Shown here one piece after another: positions 15,031 to 19,391 of a stretch of 19,391 nucleotides of DNA. Source of the DNA: an uncultured Lachnospiraceae bacterium. Its GTDB lineage: Bacteria; Bacillota; Clostridia; Lachnospirales; Lachnospiraceae. The notes under the pieces were generated by a model. That model searched no databases. It saw only the letters and a program-made list of their open reading frames with translations, and was not told the DNA's origin. Each line of letters begins with the position of its first letter. The stretch's first letter is position 1. A program made the position numbers and the translations under genes. The DNA is taken from contig CAJUIO010000069.1 of NCBI GenBank assembly GCA_910586025.1, forward strand, positions 1 to 19,391. Reading direction: 5' to 3'.

Positions 15031-16091
15031 CCGAACAGGGGCGGCATAAAGGTTGACCCCAGATAGGCGCAGGCCATCTGAATTCCGATGATGGCCTGCG
15101 AATTCTTTTCTCCGAAGTTGGATGGCGTTGCATGGATAATGGAGGGATAGACCGGCGCACAGCCCACTCCCGCCACCACAAGTCCTGCCAGCGCCAGCCC
15201 CTCCGCCTGTACGGGCACGAGCAGAAAAATACATCCTGCCAGCAGAATGCCCGCCCCGATACAGATCATCTTATAGTCTCCAAGCCTCTCCGTCACAAAT
15301 CCCGCCAGAAATCTTCCCGCCGTGATTCCGATACAGAACAGGGCGGCAAAGGCTGCAGCCCGCTGGGCCGTGATTCCTTTTGCCTCCACCAGATAGCTGC
15401 TGGCCCACAGAATCAATGTGGATTCCAGGGCGCAGTAGGAGAAGAATCCAAGGAGCAGCTGCGGCACCCCTTTTATCCGCAGCGCACTGCGGATTCCCAC
15501 CACCTCGGCGGCCTCCTCCTGCTTTTCTTTACTGCGGTTTACCTTCCATATGGGAAGCGTCACAAGAAGAACCACAGCAATTCCAAACTGGACAAAAGAT
15601 ACCATCCGGTAGCCGTTTCGCCAGACAGAGGTGGTCAGCGCATAACTCATGACGTAGGGACTTATAATGGTTCCGATTCCCCAAAAGCAGTGCAGCCAGC
15701 TCATGTGCTTTGAATTATAATGCAGGGCCACATAGTTATTCAGTGCGGCATCGATTGCCCCCGCGCCAAGTCCGTAGGGAACCGCCCATACGCAGAGCAT
15801 CCAGAAGGCGCCTGCCGTAGAAAACCCAAACAGAGCCGCAGCTGTCAGAAATACGCTGAATACCGTGACAATGTTCACTCCAAGTCTCTTGGTCAGACGC
15901 TCCGACAGAAGGCTGGAGCAGATGGTTCCCCCGGAGATAATCATGGTGACAAACCCCGCATAAGATAAGGGAACCTCAAAGGCCCCGTACATCACCGGCC
16001 AGGCCGAGCCCAGCAGCGAATCCGGCAGTCCCAGACTGATAAACGCCAGATAAATCAACAAAAGCAGCAAAATATACATTTTTATACCCAT
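15027..16091 (-). CDS. major facilitator superfamily transporter, frameshifted before its last helix
   Basis: About 354 residues from MGIKMYILLLLLIYLAFISL, with eleven predicted helices. MFS features include LPDSLLGSAWP in helix 1, the loop 2-3 like stretch SSLLSERLTKRLG, an inner VPYGLGAGAIDAALNNYVA and SWLHCFWGIGTIISP (an arrangement common in fucose-permease-like MFS proteins), and FLAGFVTERLGDYK in the second half. The protein stops at PPLFG, while the expected last helix continues in another frame (14926-15030). The start at 16091 is preceded immediately by GGGAAAGG, slightly close; MYILL at 16079 is the alternative. The TTG that extends the frame to 16154 has no ribosome binding site. 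It is cotranscribed after the GNAT gene (60-base gap). The substrate is unknown. Confidence 0.85.
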   Translation of the reverse strand: MGIKMYILLLLLIYLAFISLGLPDSLLGSAWPVMYGAFEVPLSYAGFVTMIISGGTICSSLLSERLTKRLGVNIVTVFSVFLTAAALFGFSTAGAFWMLCVWAVPYGLGAGAIDAALNNYVALHYNSKHMSWLHCFWGIGTIISPYVMSYALTTSVWRNGYRMVSFVQFGIAVVLLVTLPIWKVNRSKEKQEEAAEVVGIRSALRIKGVPQLLLGFFSYCALESTLILWASSYLVEAKGITAQRAAAFAALFCIGITAGRFLAGFVTERLGDYKMICIGAGILLAGCIFLLVPVQAEGLALAGLVVAGVGCAPVYPSIIHATPSNFGEKNSQAIIGIQMACAYLGSTFMPPLFG

Positions 16092-16092
16092 A

Positions 16093-16128
16093 CCTTTCCC
16101 GCATGAGCCCTTCCCATGTGGGAAAGGC
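16093..16128 (-). promoter_or_regulatory. switch-like leader hairpin before the MFS gene
   Basis: On the minus strand, GCCTTTCCC (16120-16128) pairs with GGGAAGGGC (16107-16115) around an ACAT loop with a single T-G wobble, leaving the downstream GGGAAAGG (16093-16100, the Shine-Dalgarno region) free. The same CCTTTCCC is instead a perfect complement of that Shine-Dalgarno region. The two pairings exclude each other, as in translational switches. Pairing is seen; regulation is inferred. Confidence 0.45.
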
Positions 16129-16150
16129 CCCAATACGTAGATTGAAAATT

Positions 16151-16756
16151 TCAATTGTTAATCTTTTGTCCTGCTACTGATACCAGATTCGGAAAGGGAA
16201 TTACCGGAACCGGATTTCTCCCGTGCTCCCCGATCAGCTTCTCCATCCAGGCCATGCCGTACCAGGTTCCGAACTTATAGCCGCATCTGTGAAACACACC
16301 TACCATGTCATATCCCATGTGTGCATGAAACTGCAGGCTGTTATTCGTCAGATGCTCGTCCTCCTGTTCCGGATAACCGATACAGGCATTCAGGTTGGTG
16401 ATGTTCTGCAATCCGGAAATATCCTCCAGTTTCTCATACAGCTTTCTTCCGATCCCCATTCTCCTGCTGTCCTGCCTCAGGTAAATACTCACCTCCGCCG
16501 ACCAGCTGTAAGCGGCACGTCCCACGAACGGTCCGGTATAGGCATAGCCCAGGAGTTCTCCCTCACTCTCCGCCACAAGGTAAGGATATTTTTTCAGCGT
16601 ATTCGCAATTCTCTCCCGGAATTCCTCAGGTCCGGGGACCTCATATTCAAAGGTAATGGCGGTTTTCTCCACATAGGGCGCATAGATAGATAGCAGCTCC
16701 TGCGCATCCTGCTGCCGCGCCGTGCGGATAACCACCTCTTTTTCTCTGGTCTCCAT
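16151..16756 (-). CDS. GNAT N-acetyltransferase, phosphinothricin-acetyltransferase-like
   Basis: About 201 residues from METREKEV; the ATG at 16754-16756 has GGGAGG five bases upstream, whereas the longer frame to 16774 has none. The sequence follows the PAT/Bar-like GNAT pattern: IRTARQQDAQELLSIYAPYV, then TFEYEVPGPEEFRERI, GYAYTGPF, acetyl-CoA motif A in EVSIYLRQDSRRMGIGRKLYEKL, NACIGYPEQEDE, and HAHMGYDMVGVFHRCGYKFGTWYGMAWMEK. Members acetylate the amino group of amino-acid analogues such as phosphinothricin or methionine sulfone/sulfoximine, though many homologues have unknown substrates. It is followed by the MFS gene, an acetylate-and-export pairing seen with toxic small molecules, but that is inference. 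A C-terminal extension of about 20 residues is not part of the domain. Confidence 0.88.
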   Translation of the reverse strand: METREKEVVIRTARQQDAQELLSIYAPYVEKTAITFEYEVPGPEEFRERIANTLKKYPYLVAESEGELLGYAYTGPFVGRAAYSWSAEVSIYLRQDSRRMGIGRKLYEKLEDISGLQNITNLNACIGYPEQEDEHLTNNSLQFHAHMGYDMVGVFHRCGYKFGTWYGMAWMEKLIGEHGRNPVPVIPFPNLVSVAGQKINN

Positions 16757-16793
16757 AAAAACCTCCCTTATCAAAGCTCTGATCTCCTGTCCT

Positions 16794-16821
16794 ATTCTAT
16801 CATAACTTTAAAATAAAACAA
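16794..16821 (-). promoter_or_regulatory. probable promoter for the PAT-like GNAT / MFS operon
   Basis: On the minus strand, TTGTTT (16816-16821) and TAGAAT (16794-16799) with a 16-base spacer, in an AT-rich stretch just past the terminator of the preceding operon and about 40 bases before the GNAT start. The match is fair, not perfect. Confidence 0.55.
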
Positions 16822-16833
16822 TTCCCCTGACTC

Positions 16834-16858
16834 AAAAAAGGACGGCCCTGCCGTCCTT
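16834..16858 (-). terminator. intrinsic terminator of the 16870-19391 operon
   Basis: On the minus strand a 9-bp perfect stem (AAGGACGGC/GCCGTCCTT, 3-base loop) is followed by a run of six T. It begins 11 bases after the stop of the 101-residue protein and cleanly separates that operon from the GNAT/MFS unit. Confidence 0.88.
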
Positions 16859-16869
16859 TACTGCTCTTT

Positions 16870-17175
16870 TCAGATCAAAGTCTTCGCTGTATTGAATCCC
16901 ACGCTCCGGCTTCCCACTGCCATCATACGTTCCATCTCGGTGCGCGCGTCTGTCTTTTTGTTTTCCTTTGAGCCGTTCTTTTCTCCGCCCTCTTCCGGCT
17001 TTGTGCCCGCCGTTCCCGTCTTCCCGCACTCCTTTGTGAGCGTGTCCATGCACTGGCCCTCCACCATCACATGCATCTGATAGATGCCCTTCTTTATCTT
17101 TTCATTTTCCTTCCTGCGTCTCTCCACCTTGCTAAGCTGCTGCTGCCTGAATTCCTGCATATCACCTATTAACAT
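16870..17175 (-). CDS. small charged protein, unrecognised
   Basis: A 101-residue protein (MLIGDMQEFRQQQLSKVERR...) that I do not recognise. The first half is a highly basic predicted helix (LSKVERRRKENEKIKKG). A central cysteine pair (GQCMDTLTKECGK) precedes a low-complexity Lys/Glu/Gly/Thr stretch. The end (RMMAVGSRSVGFNTAKTLI) is less charged. No signal peptide or membrane helix is visible, so it is probably cytosolic. It is likely a real gene because GGAGG lies five bases before the ATG and an intrinsic terminator follows 11 bases after the stop. It is the last gene after the P-loop and DUF5655 genes. An in-frame ATG at MKDRN upstream (17223) lacks comparable support. Function unknown. 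Confidence 0.65.
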   Translation of the reverse strand: MLIGDMQEFRQQQLSKVERRRKENEKIKKGIYQMHVMVEGQCMDTLTKECGKTGTAGTKPEEGGEKNGSKENKKTDARTEMERMMAVGSRSVGFNTAKTLI

Positions 17176-17304
17176 TTCTTTCCTCCATTTCCGCCGGAAC
17201 GGCTCTGTATTTCTGTCTTTCATTTCGGATAAATTTCGCCTCAGCTTAATACCTTTGGCACGAAATGAGGCTTTTTGGCCATAAACTGTAGCTTTGTCTT
17301 CACA

Positions 17305-17682
17305 TTATTTCCGGGACGAAAAAACGCCGGCCTCCCTCACCCATCCCATCAGCTCCTCATCAATCTCTGACAGCTCACTGATCATCACATGATGGGTCCA
17401 TCTGCCGGGATACGCTTCTGTGGCCACATCAATACGGGGCGAATCTTCCCTGTGATCCAGCCCGAAGGTGACCACGATATAGGCCGCCGGACGCTCCTTT
17501 GCCTTCCGCAGCTTTGCAAAGGAAACACAGGCGAACATATATCTGTTGGAAAAGGAAATCTGTGTCTTCTGCACCCTGATCCGCACCCCGCTTATCTCAG
17601 ATAAAACTCTCTCTTCAAATTTTTCATATAAGGTAAGCGCTTCCTGGTGTCCCTCAAAGAAAAACAATACGCTCTCGTCCAT
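17305..17682 (-). CDS. DUF5655 domain protein
   Basis: A 125-residue soluble protein matching the DUF5655 pattern over nearly its whole length: ISFSNRYMFACVSFAKLRKAKERPAAYIVVTFGLDHREDSPRI, then VATEAYPGRWTHHVMIS and IDEELMGWVREA. The domain is of unknown biochemical function and is found in many Firmicutes as a stand-alone cytosolic protein. The start has AAAGG six bases upstream of the ATG, with AGGAGG further out. It lies 115 bases after the P-loop kinase-like gene and 129 bases before the small charged protein, on the same strand with no clear terminator between. No catalytic role can be assigned. Confidence 0.85.
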   Translation of the reverse strand: MDESVLFFFEGHQEALTLYEKFEERVLSEISGVRIRVQKTQISFSNRYMFACVSFAKLRKAKERPAAYIVVTFGLDHREDSPRIDVATEAYPGRWTHHVMISELSEIDEELMGWVREAGVFSSRK

Positions 17683-17797
17683 TTCCAGCCTTTACCTCCT
17701 TGCGAAATATCTGCCTGCGAAGCGCCCGCCGCCCTCCGATCGCCGAAACACTCACTGTCTTTCCTCACAAGCTTTTTCTTTTTTCATGAGTGCACGC

Positions 17798-18610
17798 TCA
17801 CACGGACATATCCGCAAACCGGACGCAGGCCGCCGCCATATCAGACAAGTCTCCCTTTGCCTTAAGGATCAGGCAGTCCTCCTTCAGAATTTCTCCCAGA
17901 ACTCTCATTTCCAGCTGCCGCCTTCTCTCAAAATGCCCTGCCACATCCTCCAGCCCCTCATAACCATGCTCTCTTCCATAGGGGGAAGCTTTCAGAAAAT
18001 TCAGCATCAGAGGATACCACATCTCGTTCCCGTCCTCGTCGCTGCGCTCTTCTTTAATGTGAAGAAGGCCGCCCCGTATCTCATCCGTATCCAAATAGAC
18101 CAGCCCGAATCTTTTTTTCCGCAGGATCCCATACGCCTCCTCATAGAAGGCAAGAATTTCATCCTCCTTCATCTGATAAAACAGCATCATGGACTCAATG
18201 GAGTTCTGAAGAAAAGAGCACTCAAAAAGACTTGTCTCTCCGGAAAACGCACGGTATCTTTTCATGATCACATCATGAAAGATCCGAAAATCCACCCTGC
18301 CGTTATAGATCTCATGACTCTCCATCTCCTCATAAAAGGCCCTCTTTTCCGTGAGAATACGTGTGTACGCCACGAGATATCTGTCCTCCTCCACCAACGT
18401 CTGCTCCCGGATCTGACCGGCAAATTCGGGATAGCAAAGGAGTGTCTCTTCCCACTGCTCCCGCGTCAGACAGCTGCACCAGGCAAGCTCTACGGGAGAA
18501 AGATCGCCCTCCCGGTAAATGCGGTATTCCGGCATCTCCTGCGCCAGCCTGGTCTGCAGCGTGCTCTTGCCCGTACCGGGGATTCCCTCTATAAAAATGT
18601 TTCGTTTCAT
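17798..18610 (-). CDS. P-loop ATPase/kinase-like protein
   Basis: About 270 residues from MKRNIFIEGIPGTGKSTLQTRL; the ATG at 18608-18610 follows a run of eight G that serves as ribosome binding site. The Walker A motif GIPGTGKST is at residues 9-17. A Walker B-like strand may be in FGLVYLDTDEIRGG; the rest is mostly charged helices, and the layout resembles thymidylate- or nucleoside-kinase-like P-loop proteins of unknown substrate. The aromatic and acidic stretches YREGDLSPVELAW and FECSFLQNSIESMMLFYQMKEDE could form the substrate side. It begins 26 bases after the stop of the upstream gene, so they are likely cotranscribed. Family: small-molecule kinase-like, specificity not predicted. Confidence 0.8.
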   Translation of the reverse strand: MKRNIFIEGIPGTGKSTLQTRLAQEMPEYRIYREGDLSPVELAWCSCLTREQWEETLLCYPEFAGQIREQTLVEEDRYLVAYTRILTEKRAFYEEMESHEIYNGRVDFRIFHDVIMKRYRAFSGETSLFECSFLQNSIESMMLFYQMKEDEILAFYEEAYGILRKKRFGLVYLDTDEIRGGLLHIKEERSDEDGNEMWYPLMLNFLKASPYGREHGYEGLEDVAGHFERRRQLEMRVLGEILKEDCLILKAKGDLSDMAAACVRFADMSV

Positions 18611-18636
18611 TCTGCCCCCCCCTGATTCCGGAGCTT

Positions 18637-19391
18637 CTATATTTTTAACTCCGTGTCTTCTATCTTTTTCAGCCACGCAGTCTGCTCCGCCCTGATTCTT
18701 TCGATGGCCTCCTGGTTATTTCGATTAGCTGCAAGCTCCCAGTCAAGCATATATCGTGTGGCTTTAATCAAGAGCCTGTCATCATTTGTTCGAAAGCCCT
18801 CCTCCATCATGGAGGAATATTTTCCGTATTCCCCGGGTGCAATCCTCTTCATCAGCTCTCCTGAGCTTATGTAGTCGTCCGGAGCTCCCACCAGGGCTCC
18901 CCATCTGATGTCATATGTCACGTTTCCCTGATCGTCCTTTTCCCCGTTCATGCCGTATTTGGCGATAGTCTCCATGGCCTCCAGGAAAAGCTCCGCCTTC
19001 TCACCGTCAAGCGTTTCCGAAAGGCGCCTTGCCTCCTCCACACCGTTCAGGATCAGTTCTTTTCTCTCCTTCTCGGTGAGATCTCCTACATTATGAGGAA
19101 GAAAATTTCTGTCAATAATGTCGTATGCCGCATCCGCCGCCTTCTCGTCCGCCCCCTGAAGGCTCTTCACCAGCTTATCATTTGTCTTGATGTTGGGAAT
19201 GATCCTGTGCCGCTTTTGCGCAGGCTTTATGGCCTCCTGCAGGAGCCTGAGCTGTTCCTCCCGATTCGGAATTTTCATATCCGGATTCTCATTCTGAATA
19301 CCGGCCAGCTTCTCATTCAGCTTGGCAAGTCCCTCCGGGGAAATTTCCACCGAAGCGCTGCTGCCCGCTCCCGTCTCCTGAAAAAGATTTA
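18637..19391 (-). CDS. unrecognised helical protein, 5' end outside the window
   Basis: The reading frame stays open through the right edge (residues NLFQETGAGSSAS precede VEISPEGLAKLNEKL), so this is the C-terminal part of a longer protein; the GTG near 19350 is probably an internal Val codon and not the start. About 251 residues are visible, charged and mostly helical, with no membrane segment. The Ser/Gly/Ala-rich stretch followed by VEISPEGLAKL resembles linker-and-helix pieces seen in uncharacterised Lachnospiraceae proteins, but I cannot name a family. Later segments include FLPHNVGDLTEKERKELILNG, IAKYGMNGEKDDQGNVTYDI and MKRIAPGEYGKYSSMMEEGF. It is the first visible gene of the operon that continues into the P-loop and DUF5655 genes. 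Confidence 0.75.
   Translation of the reverse strand, partial: NLFQETGAGSSASVEISPEGLAKLNEKLAGIQNENPDMKIPNREEQLRLLQEAIKPAQKRHRIIPNIKTNDKLVKSLQGADEKAADAAYDIIDRNFLPHNVGDLTEKERKELILNGVEEARRLSETLDGEKAELFLEAMETIAKYGMNGEKDDQGNVTYDIRWGALVGAPDDYISSGELMKRIAPGEYGKYSSMMEEGFRTNDDRLLIKATRYMLDWELAANRNNQEAIERIRAEQTAWLKKIEDTELKI

Noticed and set aside
15020..15045. Programmed -1 ribosomal frameshift joining the two MFS parts
   Set aside because: A -1 shift would join the frames, but no slippery heptamer is present before the stop and no stimulatory structure was evident; mutation or sequence error is simpler.
17546..18625. A 359-codon plus-strand open frame opposite the P-loop and DUF5655 genes
   Set aside because: The opposite strand carries the Walker A motif and the DUF5655 pattern, and this frame spans two genes and their spacer with no recognisable domain.

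Overview
The window looks like a chromosomal segment from a gut-type Firmicute, most likely family Lachnospiraceae (the Clostridium/Enterocloster-like, mid-50s %GC group). This rests on strong Gram-positive ribosome binding sites, a Gram-positive lipoprotein signal, GLUG-repeat and orphan solute-binding surface proteins, a DUF5655 protein and the argJ-argB-argD order. The genus cannot be fixed from sequence alone. No rRNA, tRNA, CRISPR array, transposase or phage gene was seen.

Layout. (1) 47-478 (-): a small DMT/DUF606 membrane protein. (2) 479-883: no gene; it holds a 143-bp highly folded dispersed-repeat-like element (617-759) and a near-consensus promoter for the next gene. (3) 884-2242 (+): a MATE efflux pump whose stop codon abuts the stop codon of the gene facing it. 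(4) 2243-9828 (-): one apparent operon read from a promoter at 9893-9921: GNAT acetyltransferase, argJ, argB, argD, then a membrane-anchored orphan solute-binding protein and a GLUG-repeat surface protein. argC is not present. (5) 9967-10252: a 286-bp near-perfect palindrome exactly between two divergent promoters. (6) 10372-14920 (+): sugar O-acetyltransferase, a two-receiver hybrid histidine kinase and a lipoprotein solute-binding protein without permeases, probably a ligand-capture/sensor pair. (7) 14926-16756 (-): an MFS transporter with a frameshift before its last membrane helix, preceded by a phosphinothricin-acetyltransferase-like GNAT gene; the MFS leader RNA could form mutually exclusive hairpins around its Shine-Dalgarno sequence. 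(8) 16870-19391 (-): an unrecognised protein cut by the window edge, a P-loop kinase-like ATPase, a DUF5655 protein and a 101-aa unrecognised protein, ending in a clear intrinsic terminator at 16834-16858.

How it fits together. argJ, argB and argD supply the acetyl-cycle steps from glutamate to N-acetylornithine/ornithine except the ArgC reduction, which must be encoded elsewhere. Two separate solute-binding proteins lack ABC permeases. One is coupled to a histidine kinase; the other is translationally coupled to a GLUG-repeat protein at the tail of the arginine operon. The most interesting items are these two permease-less binding-protein modules, the two palindromic elements, and the split MFS gene with its switch-like leader.
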